Shown: piece by piece, positions 17,301-26,110 of the stretch | Numbering within the stretch: the first letter of the stretch is position 1 | Layout of the letters: each line of letters opens with the position of its first letter | Source of the DNA: Hydrogenophaga crassostreae | GTDB taxonomy: Bacteria; Pseudomonadota; Gammaproteobacteria; Burkholderiales; Burkholderiaceae_C | Direction of reading: 5' to 3' | Assembly: GCF_001761385.1 (NCBI RefSeq) | Contig: NZ_CP017476.1 | Coordinates: 3,771,501-3,835,500 of the forward strand | Length of the DNA stretch: 64,000 bases | The notes under the pieces: generated by a model | The model's input: only the letters and a program-made list of their open reading frames with translations | What the model was told of the DNA's origin: nothing | The model's database searches: none | Program-made: the position numbers and the translations under genes

Positions 17301-17731
17301 GATCGAGAGACGCCGTTTTTCAGGAGCACCAGCAAAGCCAGGTGCGCCTGTGGTGCCGCCAAAGCAGTGCATTGCAGCTGCCAGTCCTGATCAACGCCTC
17401 CCGACCCCGAGCCAAACCATTCGACCATCGCAGAAGGCTCGGACCGGCTGTCCCAGGCGCCGCTGATTGCTGCCCTCAAAGTCCCATCAAAGACATCAAA
17501 TCCCTTCGCCGACGCTTCGCTCGCCCGAACGCCAGTGGCATCGGCCCAGGCCTGGTTCATGGTCAGGACAGCAGACTCATGGACACAAACCACACAGGCA
17601 GGGACCGGCAGGGCCTGGAAGGCCAGCCCCATCAACAGGGTGTCCGTGCTTCCGGAACCCACGAACTCACTCACCGCCAGATCCTCGATCGGTGGCGCGC
17701 CATTTGCACCGGGCAATCCGTATCCAAGCAT
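14399..17731 (-). CDS. Multi-PAS/GAF sensor histidine kinase
   Basis: The protein of about 1110 residues has no clear membrane segment. It carries a series of sensory domains: PAS-like units near residues 30-130, 170-290 and 300-420, a GAF domain near 440-600 (TDSAFGFVGEVLF to MAVPIELNGQLVAMVGLANR), and PAS units near 620-730 and 745-870. Then come a HisKA helix pair with the phospho-acceptor in ISYSIAHDLRAPLRSVNGF (His near 903) and a HATPase domain (NALKYA, DNGMGFDM, GTGVGLAIV). It has no receiver domain and no response regulator next to it, so the partner is elsewhere. The ATG at 17729-17731 is a guess; a TTG at 17810-17812 would add 27 residues, and neither has a good ribosome site. Confidence 0.85.
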   Translation of the reverse strand: MLGYGLPGANGAPPIEDLAVSEFVGSGSTDTLLMGLAFQALPVPACVVCVHESAVLTMNQAWADATGVRASEASAKGFDVFDGTLRAAISGAWDSRSEPSAMVEWFGSGSGGVDQDWQLQCTALAAPQAHLALLVLLKNGVSRSAVENHASQLVARAPEINQLLQQQVQLHLDIERLARVGHWTSVEGTEDVIWSPGLYEIAGLQPKGIIAKQEGRSGIHPDDSEAWLDARQALDGREVLYRWTRPSGELRWLRTRMGRTNVDGRFDVGFGVIQDITEEREAKLALANELEFVHNIAAHVPGAIYRARRAADGTPSVSYVSPSSLEVLGVRASDVLQDQRLFFSNIIAEDLPVLLKLLERSSKDLTTMRAAFRADVPNRGRRWIQAEATTQREPDGATVWHGFITDVTDNLEASKALERQHRMLQAIQQSQATFIGVEDKRKAFEGLLASFLSVTDSAFGFVGEVLFDAQGQPFLRMQALTNIAWNEETRSMVEASAATGVEFRGLNSLFGYALRTGETVISNNPAKDPRSGGLPPGHPALDSFMAVPIELNGQLVAMVGLANRADGFDASDVEFLKPLLGTVRELVVASRANAERQRSRLKFQATSTLLAKQSAALQVTFDSISQGLTMVDAEGCVRFYNQRMLELLDLPESLLRDQPLHADLVRYQEDRGDFGTELKQLPADLVPYVRGEHWPPPEKYVRQTRAGKMLEVMTRLLPTGGFVRTYTDVTSYFDTQEALREERQRLQWVLEATRPGIWEINVETKETQYNERWAGMLGYSLSELAPSTVLTWQHLVHPNDLPSAQEKIAQHLAGNLPYYECDLRMRHKSGQWLWVNDRGRVHRRDADGKALYMSGTLLDINERVAAQEEVRSLNSSLERRVEERTAELERSMKDMEAISYSIAHDLRAPLRSVNGFASLIAEDESERLSPEALKMFQRIARSSRNMGQMITDMLELLRVVRVDLDAVSVNMNQLAHSVSESLAPGTPHALIGIKPLPSVMGDATLLRQVLMNLMDNALKYARHRPQPELVLGFDERQRAFYLRDNGMGFDMARAGKLFGLFQRMHADSEVPGTGVGLAIVARIVERHGGRIWAQATPGEGATFWWTLPRV

Positions 17732-17812
17732 GGGCAATTCGGGTTTGAGAGAAAAAGTTCTCCAAGCATAGTCCTGAATTGTGTTGCATGACCCTCCAGG
17801 AGTCGCCAGCAA

Positions 17813-18207
17813 TAGAGGGGCAAAGCCTACGCTTCTTCTCCCCTAACGATGGATCCATGGAACGGGCGCTGCCTTGCAGGGGGTCATGCAGACCGCCTCC
17901 GGTCACACGGGCAACCGGCTGAGTCAGCCTGGCATGTTCGAAACTGCAGCCTTCCCGTTACGGCGTTTGACAAAGACACAGGCGCCATTTGCCACTCAAC
18001 GCGACCCGGCCCGAGGGGCACGGCATAATTTGTGTGGTCGGCGCTGCCAAACCGGGCGTTTGCCCCGCCAGCCGGGCAGCAGCCATCGGTTGGGTCAAGC
18101 GAATCATCGGCCCAGAGCGCGCCCAAAATGGCCCGGCACATTCCCGAGTTCTGCCCCGTGGTGCCAACCGCGATCAAGAGCGGTCAATTGAGTAGAAGGA
18201 ACTGGCG
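17813..18207. other. Intergenic region between the PAS kinase and mutS
   Basis: About 395-475 bp, depending on the kinase start, with no convincing gene. A CATAAT at 18024-18029 and TTGACA at 17967-17972 are present, but not at a working distance from each other. It must hold the divergent promoters of both genes. Confidence 0.5.
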
Positions 18208-20955
18208 TTGAATCGCGAAATCAGCACACCCCCACCGGACGGCGTAGATCTCTCCGGTCACACCCCCATGATGCAGCAGTACCTCGGTATCAAAGCCGGG
18301 TACCCGCACACACTCGTCTTCTACCGCATGGGGGATTTTTACGAGGTGTTTTTCGGCGATGCCGAAAAGGCCGCCCGCCTGCTCGACATCACCTTGACCC
18401 AGCGCGGCCAGTCCGCCGGCTCGCCAGTGGTGATGGCGGGCATTCCGTTTCACGCTCTCGACAACTACCTGGCACGCCTGATCAAGCTCGGTGAATCCGC
18501 CGCGATCTGCGAGCAGGTGGGCGATGTCGCCACGTCCAAAGGGCCGGTGGAGCGCAAGGTGGTGCGGGTGGTCACGCCGGGCACCTTGACCGATACCGAA
18601 CTGCTGTCGGACAAGTCAGAGGCTGTGTTGATGGCGGTGCACCCCGGTGCGCGCACCGGTTGCGGCCTGGCCTGGATGTCGGTCACACAGGGCATCGTGT
18701 TCCTGGCACAGTGCGCCAGCGACGAGTTGGCCGACTGGATCGCGCGCGTGTCGCCCGGTGAAGTGCTCTACAGCGCGGAGGTCAGCCCGGCCTTCGAGAA
18801 AACCGTGCAATCGCTGGCCGCTGCACCTGCCACCAGCGGTTCGCGCTGCGTGGCCGTGCTGCGCCCCGCATGGGCCTTCGACGGGGGTCTGGGTGAGCGC
18901 AAGCTGCTCGAACAACTGCAGGCCGCCAACCTCGCCGCCTGGGACGCGCAAGCCCTCACCGACGCCCATGCCGCCGCCGCTGCACTGCTGGAATACGCCG
19001 AACACACCCAGGGCCGCGCGCTCACCCATGTGAAAAGCCTGCGCGTGGCGCGCAGCGACGAGCTCATCGACCTGCCCACCACCACGCGCCGCAACCTCGA
19101 ACTCACCCAGACCCTGCGCGGCGAAACCAGCCCCACGCTGTTCTCCCTGCTCGACACCTGCCACACCGGCATGGGCAGCCGCCAGTTGCGCAACTGGTTG
19201 CTGGAACCTCAGCGCGACCGCACCCAGGCGCGCGAAAGGCTGGAAGCCATCGCCACGCTGCGCGAAGGCCTGGGCCAGCGCCTGCGCCAGGCCCTCAAAG
19301 GTGCCAGCGATGTGGAGCGCATCACGGCGCGCACGGCCCTGCGCCAGGTCAAGCCGCGCGAACTCGTGGGCCTGGGCCTCACGCTGGCGCGCGCCGCCGA
19401 GCTGTCGCAAAGCCTGCACGCCAGCTTGGTCGAAGGCCAGGCTCCGGACATGCTGCAACGACTGGAGCGCGACCTGTTGCCCCCTGAAGGCTGTGAAGCG
19501 CTGTTGCGCGGCGCGCTGCAAGCCGAGCCGTCGGCGCTGGTGCGCGACGGCGGCGTGATCGCCGACGGCTTCGACGCCGATCTCGATAAACTGCGCGCCA
19601 TTCAGAACAACTGCGACAGTTTTTTGATCGACCTGGAAACCCGCGAGCGCGAGCGCACCGGCATCGCCAACCTGCGCGTGCAATTCAACAAGGTGCACGG
19701 CTTCTATATCGAGGTCACGCAAGGCCAGGCCAGCAAGGTGCCCGACGACTACCGCCGCCGCCAGACCCTGAAGAATGCCGAGCGCTTCATCACGCCCGAA
19801 TTGAAAGCCTTCGAAGACAAAGCCCTCTCCGCCCAGGACCGCGCGCTGGCCCGGGAGAAATGGCTGTTCGAACAACTGCTCGACCAGCTGCAAGACTTCA
19901 TTCCGGCCCTCACCCGCCTGGCGCGCGCTTTTGCCGCGCTCGACGCCGTCTGCGCGCTGACCGAACGCTCGCTGACACTGCAATGGGCCGCGCCGCAGTT
20001 CGTGGCCGAACCCTGCATCGAAATCCGCGGCGGGCGCCACCCGGTGGTGGAAGCGCGCCTCAACGAGACCACCGGCGGCAGCTTCATCGCCAACGACACG
20101 GTGATGGGTGGCAAACAGCGCATGCAGGTCATCACCGGCCCCAACATGGGCGGCAAGAGCACCTACATGCGACAGGTGGCGGTCATCGTATTGCTGGCCT
20201 GCATGGGCAGCTATGTGCCCGCCACCAGTTGCCGCCTCGGCCCCATCGACGCCATCCACACCCGCATCGGCGCTGCCGACGACCTGGCCAACGCCCAGTC
20301 CACCTTCATGGTCGAGATGACCGAAGCGGCGCAAATCCTCAACGCCGTCACGGCGCATAGGGAAGCGCCGGGCCGCCCCAAGCTGACCAGCCCCCCTCGG
20401 GGGGAGGGCGGAGCGCAGCCCGGCCCAGGGGGCGCCTATTCCCTGGTGCTGATGGACGAAGTCGGCCGGGGCACTTCCACCTTCGATGGCCTTGCGCTGG
20501 CCGGTGGCATTGCCGCCCATTTGCACGACAAAGCCAGGGCCTTCACGCTCTTCGCCACCCACTACTTCGAACTCACCGAGTTCCCGGCCAACCACCATGC
20601 GGCGGTGAACGTGCACGTGAGCGCGGTAGAAGGCGGCGGCAAGTCGGGCATTGTTTTCCTGCACCAGATCGAGCCCGGCCCGGCGAGCCGCAGCTACGGC
20701 ATTCAGGTCGCCCGCCTGGCCGGTGTGCCCACCTCGGTGGTGCAGCACGCACGCCACACCTTGGCCGCGCTCGAGAGCCAAAGCACAAACAGCCGCGATC
20801 AAGTGGACCTGTTTGCCGCACCGCCGGTGGCAGAAACCCCTGAAACTCACCCTCTGCAAGCCGCTTTGCAAGGGATCGATCCAGATGCCCTTTCGCCCCG
20901 CGAAGCGCTTGAACAGCTCTACGCGCTCAAAAAACTCTCCGAAAAACCGTCATGA
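18208..20955 (+). CDS. mutS: DNA mismatch repair protein MutS
   Basis: The 915-residue protein recognises mismatches and small loops and recruits MutL. The mismatch-wedging Phe-X-Glu lies in GDFYE (residues 42-46), Walker A is GPNMGGKST near 644-652, Walker B is LVLMDEVGRGTSTFDG near 746-761, and FATHYFELTEF follows. The TTG start at 18208 is supported by AGAAGGA seven bases upstream (18194-18200). An extra stretch of about 27 residues (717-743), rich in Pro and Gly, sits between the helix ending NAVTAH and the Walker B strand; it is encoded by a copy of a genomic repeat. The gene overlaps the following proteasome-like gene by four bases (ATGA). Confidence 0.95.
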   Translation: MNREISTPPPDGVDLSGHTPMMQQYLGIKAGYPHTLVFYRMGDFYEVFFGDAEKAARLLDITLTQRGQSAGSPVVMAGIPFHALDNYLARLIKLGESAAICEQVGDVATSKGPVERKVVRVVTPGTLTDTELLSDKSEAVLMAVHPGARTGCGLAWMSVTQGIVFLAQCASDELADWIARVSPGEVLYSAEVSPAFEKTVQSLAAAPATSGSRCVAVLRPAWAFDGGLGERKLLEQLQAANLAAWDAQALTDAHAAAAALLEYAEHTQGRALTHVKSLRVARSDELIDLPTTTRRNLELTQTLRGETSPTLFSLLDTCHTGMGSRQLRNWLLEPQRDRTQARERLEAIATLREGLGQRLRQALKGASDVERITARTALRQVKPRELVGLGLTLARAAELSQSLHASLVEGQAPDMLQRLERDLLPPEGCEALLRGALQAEPSALVRDGGVIADGFDADLDKLRAIQNNCDSFLIDLETRERERTGIANLRVQFNKVHGFYIEVTQGQASKVPDDYRRRQTLKNAERFITPELKAFEDKALSAQDRALAREKWLFEQLLDQLQDFIPALTRLARAFAALDAVCALTERSLTLQWAAPQFVAEPCIEIRGGRHPVVEARLNETTGGSFIANDTVMGGKQRMQVITGPNMGGKSTYMRQVAVIVLLACMGSYVPATSCRLGPIDAIHTRIGAADDLANAQSTFMVEMTEAAQILNAVTAHREAPGRPKLTSPPRGEGGAQPGPGGAYSLVLMDEVGRGTSTFDGLALAGGIAAHLHDKARAFTLFATHYFELTEFPANHHAAVNVHVSAVEGGGKSGIVFLHQIEPGPASRSYGIQVARLAGVPTSVVQHARHTLAALESQSTNSRDQVDLFAAPPVAETPETHPLQAALQGIDPDALSPREALEQLYALKKLSEKPS
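20359..20439 (+). repeat. In-frame repeat insertion inside mutS
   Basis: This 81-bp segment of mutS has no counterpart in ordinary MutS proteins. It contains the perfect dyad CCCCCCTCGGGGGG (20391-20404) followed by GCGGAGCG (20408-20415), matching the minus strand of the intergenic element at 13120-13142. It adds 27 residues without disturbing the frame. Confidence 0.75.
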
Positions 20956-21779
20956 CCTACTGTGTCGCCGTCAAGATCAACGCCGGAATGGTGTTCCTGT
21001 CTGATTCCCGCACCAACGCAGGACTCGATCAGATCAGCACCTTCCGAAAAATGATCGTCTATGAAAAGCCAGGCGATCGTTTCATGTGCCTGCTGTCGGC
21101 CGGCAACCTGTCAATTTCGCAAGCGGTGCGCGAGATTCTTCAGGTTGAAAAGCTGGACGACCCCGAGGGCGGTGAGCCCATCACCATCTGGAATGCCAGA
21201 AGCATGTTCGATGTTGCCCGCGTGCTGGGCTCGGCGGTGCGCCATGTGTACCGCCGCGATGGCGACGCCTTGCAGCGCGCTGGCGTGGACTTCAACGTCT
21301 CCATGGTCCTGGGTGGACAGATTCAGGGCGAAGCCATGCGCTTGTTTCAGGTGTATTCAGCCGGCAACTTCATCGAGGCCACGGCCGAAACGCCTTTTTT
21401 CCAGGTCGGCGAATCCAAGTACGGGAAACCCGTTCTCGACCGCGTCATCACCCCTCACACGCCACTGGATGAAGCGGCCAAATGCGTCCTGATCTCCATG
21501 GACTCCACGCTCAAATCCAACCTGTCGGTGGGTCTGCCTCTGGACATGGCGGTGTATGAAGCCAACCGCTTCCAGAGCGACAAGATCACCTGCATCGACG
21601 AAAACAACCCGTATTTCCACATGCTGCGCAACAGCTGGGGCGCCAAGCTGCGCGAGATGTTCGACAGCATTGAAGACCCCACCTGGGACGGGGCCCCAAC
21701 TGCTGTGCCTTTGCGCTGCGATGAAGCGCGCCACCAACCACTGCGCAAGATCACCAACGCAAGCGAGAAGCTGATCTGA
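20952..21779 (+). CDS. Proteasome-type protease, Anbu-like
   Basis: The 275-residue protein starts MTYCVAVKINAGMVFLSDSR, the N-terminal nucleophile pattern of proteasome beta-like subunits. Thr2 would become the catalytic residue after Met removal, and the Lys in FRKM is the expected active-site base. The length and the absence of HslV-type motifs fit Anbu (ancestral beta subunit, also called BPH-like), a self-assembling cytoplasmic hydrolase of unknown substrate. Anbu genes usually travel with an alpha-E protein, a transglutaminase-like protein and an ATP-grasp ligase; none of these is in the window. Instead it overlaps mutS by four bases and should be translationally coupled to it. Confidence 0.85.
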   Translation: MTYCVAVKINAGMVFLSDSRTNAGLDQISTFRKMIVYEKPGDRFMCLLSAGNLSISQAVREILQVEKLDDPEGGEPITIWNARSMFDVARVLGSAVRHVYRRDGDALQRAGVDFNVSMVLGGQIQGEAMRLFQVYSAGNFIEATAETPFFQVGESKYGKPVLDRVITPHTPLDEAAKCVLISMDSTLKSNLSVGLPLDMAVYEANRFQSDKITCIDENNPYFHMLRNSWGAKLREMFDSIEDPTWDGAPTAVPLRCDEARHQPLRKITNASEKLI

Positions 21780-21854
21780 TGCCTGCAACCACTTCGCGCG
21801 CCATACCAGCGCTGCCGAACCGTGGTTGCACAACGGCCGGATAGTCCCCCAACC

Positions 21855-22682
21855 ATGTCCCTCATCATCTTTTCCCACGCCAACAGCTTTCCCGCGAGCA
21901 CCTATGGCGTGATGTTCAAATCCCTGCGTGCCAGGGGCTTCAGCGTGCGCGCACCAGCGATGCTCGCGCACAACCCCAACTACCCGGTGACCAGCAACTG
22001 GCCCCACCTGGTGCAGGAAGTCGCCGACTTTGCGGCCGCCGAAATAGAGAGCGCAGGCGAACCCGCCTGGCTGGTGGGCCACTCACTGGGGGGTTTCCTC
22101 AGCCTGATGTGCGCCGCCCGCCATCCCAAGCTCGGTGGCCACGCCCTGCGCGGCGTGCTGTTGCTCGACTCACCTGTTCTGGGTGGCTGGCGGGCGCGCA
22201 CGCTGGAACTGGCCAAACGCACCCAGCTGGTGGGATCGATCTCGCCGGGCAAGATCAGCCAGCGGCGGCGCAACAGCTGGCCGGATGCCATGGCCGCTTT
22301 CGACCACTTCGCCAGCAAGAAGGCCTTTGCACAATGGGAGCCGCAGGTGCTGCGCGACTTCATCGAACATGGCACCGCCGATGTCGACGGCAAGCGTTGC
22401 CTGTGTTTTGACCGCGAGATTGAAACCCGCATCTACAACACCCTGCCCCACAACCTCGACCGTCTGTTGCGCCGCCATCCGCTGCAATGCCCGGTGGCTT
22501 TTATCGGCGGCACCGCCTCGCTGGAGATGAAACAGGTGGGCATGCAGATGACCCACAAAGTGGTCGGATCCAAACACCCCGAGCGGCTTGCCATGGTGGA
22601 GGGCAGCCACCTTTTCCCCATGGAAAAACCCACCGAGACCGCCGCAATGATCGAACGGGTCTTGCAATCGATGCGGTCTTGA
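21855..22682 (+). CDS. Alpha/beta hydrolase
   Basis: The 275-residue protein has an alpha/beta hydrolase fold with the nucleophile elbow VGHSLGG (Ser77), the oxyanion region FSHANSFPAST near the N terminus, and a late acid and His in EGSHLFPMEKP. No signal peptide is visible, so it acts in the cytoplasm. The ATG at 21855 is preferred over one 11 codons upstream because the fold begins directly with the first beta strand. It lies 75 bases after the Anbu-like gene and six bases before a histidine kinase gene on the same strand. The substrate is unknown. Confidence 0.8.
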   Translation: MSLIIFSHANSFPASTYGVMFKSLRARGFSVRAPAMLAHNPNYPVTSNWPHLVQEVADFAAAEIESAGEPAWLVGHSLGGFLSLMCAARHPKLGGHALRGVLLLDSPVLGGWRARTLELAKRTQLVGSISPGKISQRRRNSWPDAMAAFDHFASKKAFAQWEPQVLRDFIEHGTADVDGKRCLCFDREIETRIYNTLPHNLDRLLRRHPLQCPVAFIGGTASLEMKQVGMQMTHKVVGSKHPERLAMVEGSHLFPMEKPTETAAMIERVLQSMRS

Positions 22683-22688
22683 GTAACC

Positions 22689-24632
22689 ATGCCTGAAACG
22701 CGCATGAGTCAGCCCCCTTCCAGCCGTCCTTCGCCGCTGCCCGCCCTGTGGCTGCGCTTGCTGGACCGCGAACCGCAACACCGCCCGTTGTGGCTGAGGT
22801 GGGGGGTGGCTGTGGCCGTGACGGTTCTGGCGCTCTGGTTGCGCATGCAGATGGGAACCCCCGAATCGGGTGCACGCTTTGCCACCTTGACACTGGCCAC
22901 CGTGTTGTCAGCGCTCTTTGGCGGGGTCTCTGCGGGCTTGCTCAGCACCCTGCTCGGCATGACGCTGGCCAACTTCTTCCTGATCACCCCGTTTGGCCAA
23001 ATGGCCGTAGGCGACTCCTCGGAAGCGTTCTGGCTCAACGTCACCTACCTGCTGACCCAGCTGGTGATCCTGGGCGCCATCTGGGCGATGCAACAACGCA
23101 ACCGGCGCCTCCACGAACTCACACGCCAGTTGGGCGACAGCCAGCGAATGGCCCGGAACACGTTCGAACACGCCGCAGCCGGCATCACACACGTCGGTCT
23201 CCAAGGCCAGCTGCTGGACGTCAACCAGACGTTTTGCAATCTGGTGGGTTACACAGAAGACGAGCTTGAGCACCTGACTTTCCAGGATATCACCCACCCG
23301 GATGACGTTGGCCCCGATGTGAACTACATAGGAGAGGCCCTGGCGGGTCGGCGCAGCCATTACGCGCTCGAGAAACGCTACATCCACAAAGACGGCCACC
23401 TGATCTGGGCCCAGCTCACCGTGGCCCTGATGCGCAAGCCCAGTGGCGAGCCCGACTATTTCATTTCGGTGGTGCAGGACATTTCTGGCGCAAAAGCGAC
23501 CGAAGAAGCCCTTCGCACCAGTGACAGGTTGATGCGGCAAGCCCAGGGTGTGGCCAACTTCATCACCTGGGAAGCCGACATCGCCACGCGCCGGTTTCGC
23601 ACCTTTGGCAATACCCACAAAGGACTGGGGTTGCCTTCAACCGAGTTTGGTGTCGAACAGATTCTCAACTCGACGCACCCTGAAGAACACCAGAGAATCG
23701 AAGCGGAGTGGATCGCGGCCATCAAGGGAAAAAACCGCTACCACGGCACCTACCGGGGGCATCCAGACTTGCCCGTTCGCTGGTTTCAGGTGAGTGCCAG
23801 CTTTGACCGTGATGCACAGGGCCACACCAACCGCGCCTATGGGGTCACGCAAGACATCAGCACCCGCAAACTCGCAGAGCTTGAAATCCAGCGCCTCAAC
23901 GCATCCCTCGAACAACGCATTCAGGAGCGCACCAAAGAACTCAAAGACGCCTACGGTGAACTGGAAAGCTATTCTTATGCGGTAGCGCACGATCTGCGAT
24001 CGCCACTGCGCATCATCAACGGCTTCGCGCAGGCGCTGGAAGAGGACAACACCACCCTCAGCGACAGCAGCCAGACCCATATCCAGCGCATCAAGGCCTC
24101 CAGCCAGAAAATGGGATTGTTGATCGATGGTCTGCTACAACTGGCCCAGTACGCCCGCGGCGAAGTGGTCCGCAAGCCCGTCAACATCAGCGACATCGCC
24201 CACCGTTTGCTCCAGGAACTCGCCCACGATGAACCCGAGCGCCGGGTGGACTGGGCCGTCGAACCCATGCTCACAGCGCAAGCCGACCCAGCCCTTGTCG
24301 AGGCCTTGCTGCAAAACCTGTTGCACAACGCCTGGAAATACACCGCCCATACCGAGGCCGCGCAAATCCGTGTGTTTCAGGAAGCACAGGGTGATCAGAT
24401 CTTCTTTTGCGTGAAGGACAACGGCGCTGGCTTCGACATGCACCATGCAGAAAAACTGTTCCAGCCATTCCAGCGCCTGCACATGCCCCATGAGTTCACC
24501 GGCCTTGGCGTAGGGCTGGCCACCGCCCAGCGCATCGTGAAACGCCATGGCGGCGAGCTGCGTGCATCGGGCGAGCGCGGCAAAGGTGCGCAATTCTGCT
24601 TCAACCTGCCCGCGCCGTCTTCCCCCGACTAA
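22689..24632 (+). CDS. Membrane sensor histidine kinase with DUF4118 and PAS domains
   Basis: The 647-residue protein has a four-helix membrane domain (about residues 35-135) of the DUF4118 type, as in the KdpD core, including GGVSAGLLSTLLGMTLANFF. A PAS-PAC unit follows (about 150-270: FEHAAAGITHVGLQGQLLDV and FISVVQDISGAKATEEAL), then a second PAS-like unit (280-400), and a coiled linker with RIQERTKELKDAYGELESYS. The HisKA motif is YAVAHDLRSPLRIINGF (His433) and the HATPase domain has NLLHNAWKYT, DNGAGFDM and GLGVGLATAQR. There is no adjacent response regulator. Its catalytic half resembles that of the kinase at 14399-17731, suggesting a phytochrome-like subfamily. Confidence 0.88.
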   Translation: MPETRMSQPPSSRPSPLPALWLRLLDREPQHRPLWLRWGVAVAVTVLALWLRMQMGTPESGARFATLTLATVLSALFGGVSAGLLSTLLGMTLANFFLITPFGQMAVGDSSEAFWLNVTYLLTQLVILGAIWAMQQRNRRLHELTRQLGDSQRMARNTFEHAAAGITHVGLQGQLLDVNQTFCNLVGYTEDELEHLTFQDITHPDDVGPDVNYIGEALAGRRSHYALEKRYIHKDGHLIWAQLTVALMRKPSGEPDYFISVVQDISGAKATEEALRTSDRLMRQAQGVANFITWEADIATRRFRTFGNTHKGLGLPSTEFGVEQILNSTHPEEHQRIEAEWIAAIKGKNRYHGTYRGHPDLPVRWFQVSASFDRDAQGHTNRAYGVTQDISTRKLAELEIQRLNASLEQRIQERTKELKDAYGELESYSYAVAHDLRSPLRIINGFAQALEEDNTTLSDSSQTHIQRIKASSQKMGLLIDGLLQLAQYARGEVVRKPVNISDIAHRLLQELAHDEPERRVDWAVEPMLTAQADPALVEALLQNLLHNAWKYTAHTEAAQIRVFQEAQGDQIFFCVKDNGAGFDMHHAEKLFQPFQRLHMPHEFTGLGVGLATAQRIVKRHGGELRASGERGKGAQFCFNLPAPSSPD

Positions 24633-24769
24633 CGCCAGGCGCCGCCACAGAGCCCGAAAAACCCTCGGTCGGAACGCCAGCTGGAAGCGGTGGTTGAAGG
24701 AGCCAACGAGGGCCGCGCCCTGCCGGGCGCAAGGCAGCGGTCTGACCACTGCCGCGTCAGCGCGACAGC

Positions 24770-26110
24770 TCAGTTACGCACTTCAGGCGCACCCGCGGCC
24801 GAATGCGCTCCGTCGGCCTCGCCTTCAGCGGTCGTCCGTGGATCCATTTGCAACACCGCCTGCGAACCGCCGCCCATGAGCACAAAGTCGGCTTTGTCTG
24901 CCGTCGCCACCGCCGCCGGCGCTGCCCTGAAGCGCTTGATCGCATACAGAGCCAGCGACCCCATCACCGCGGTGTAGTAAAGCATCAGGCTCGAAGGCCC
25001 GGCGACATCCATCGCCACACCGGCCACCACCGGCCCGATGGCCGCGCCAATGCCGTGAATCAGCAACAGGCCGCCAGTGAACTCCACCAGCCGCGACGAA
25101 TCGATCTGGTCGTTCACATGGGCCACGCACAAACCGTAAATGGCAAAAATCAGGCCGCCGAACACCACCGCCAGCGGGATCAGGGAGTCGGCCAGGGGAA
25201 TCAGGGAATTCTCCGAGCGCTCGGTCATGGCAAAGGCCAGAGCCGTGACCGCCGCGCCCAGGATGCAGACCCACATCAACACAATGCGCCGATCGTGCGA
25301 GTCGGAATAATGGCCCACGGGCCACTGAAACACCGCACCGCCCAAAATCGCCGCCGCAATGAAACTGGCCACCTCGGCATCGGAAAAGCCCACCGCCTTG
25401 CCGAACACCGAGCTCATGCCGTAGAAAGCCCCCGTGATCAGGCCCGAGGCCATGGCGGCTGCCATGCCGATGGGTGAGGCTTCGTAGAGGTTGCGCAAAC
25501 TCAGCGTGGGCGCTTCCACCGGCGGCGGCTCGTCCACCTCGGTCATGGTGATGGGCAACAGCGCGAAGGAAAACATCACCGACACCATGGCAAACGGCAC
25601 AAAGCCCAGCCGGTCACCCACCAGAATCAGCCATTGGCCCAGTGCCAGCGCCACGAAGTTGACTGCCATGTAAACCGCGAACAGGCGACCGCGCAAAGCG
25701 TTGGGCGCCAAGGCGTTGAGCCAGCTCTCGATCACGATGTACAGGCCCACCATGCAAACGCCGGTGACAAATCGCAGCACCCCCCAAAACCAGGGGTCCA
25801 CCCACAAGGCATGAAGAATCGGCATGGTGGACGCCAGCGAAGCCATGGCCGCAAAGGCACGGATATGGCCCACCCTGCGAATGATCACCGGACAGGCATA
25901 GGTACCCGCCACAAAACCCACAAAATACGCCGCCGTCACCAGGCCCAGCGTGATGCTGGAGAAGTCGGCCAGCCCGGCGCGCAAACCCAACACGGAGAAC
26001 AGCAAGCCGACCCCGACGATCAGCAAGCCCACGCCGCTGAGCAAGGCCGACAGGCGCCACAGCAGCGGCCCCATCGAAGGGCCGTTGTCGACAAGAGACT
26101 TGCCCGGCAT
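24770..26110 (-). CDS. MFS transporter, YcaD-like
   Basis: The 446-residue protein has twelve hydrophobic helices in two halves, with the MFS loop motif after helix 2 replaced by VIIRRVGHIRAF and the second-half copy by GHYSDSHDRRIVL. This pattern fits the YcaD/UMF-type subfamily of major facilitator permeases, whose substrates are mostly unknown. The C-terminal 45 residues are polar and cytoplasmic. The ATG at 26108-26110 overlaps the uppP stop codon by one base; 17 further codons upstream are open but lie inside uppP. It is thus coupled to uppP. Confidence 0.82.
   Translation of the reverse strand: MPGKSLVDNGPSMGPLLWRLSALLSGVGLLIVGVGLLFSVLGLRAGLADFSSITLGLVTAAYFVGFVAGTYACPVIIRRVGHIRAFAAMASLASTMPILHALWVDPWFWGVLRFVTGVCMVGLYIVIESWLNALAPNALRGRLFAVYMAVNFVALALGQWLILVGDRLGFVPFAMVSVMFSFALLPITMTEVDEPPPVEAPTLSLRNLYEASPIGMAAAMASGLITGAFYGMSSVFGKAVGFSDAEVASFIAAAILGGAVFQWPVGHYSDSHDRRIVLMWVCILGAAVTALAFAMTERSENSLIPLADSLIPLAVVFGGLIFAIYGLCVAHVNDQIDSSRLVEFTGGLLLIHGIGAAIGPVVAGVAMDVAGPSSLMLYYTAVMGSLALYAIKRFRAAPAAVATADKADFVLMGGGSQAVLQMDPRTTAEGEADGAHSAAGAPEVRN

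Noticed and set aside
18616..20871. A very long open frame on the minus strand inside mutS (about 750 codons).
   Set aside because: It is antisense to an unmistakable mutS; in GC-rich DNA the opposite frame stays open by codon bias, and the product has no recognisable domain.
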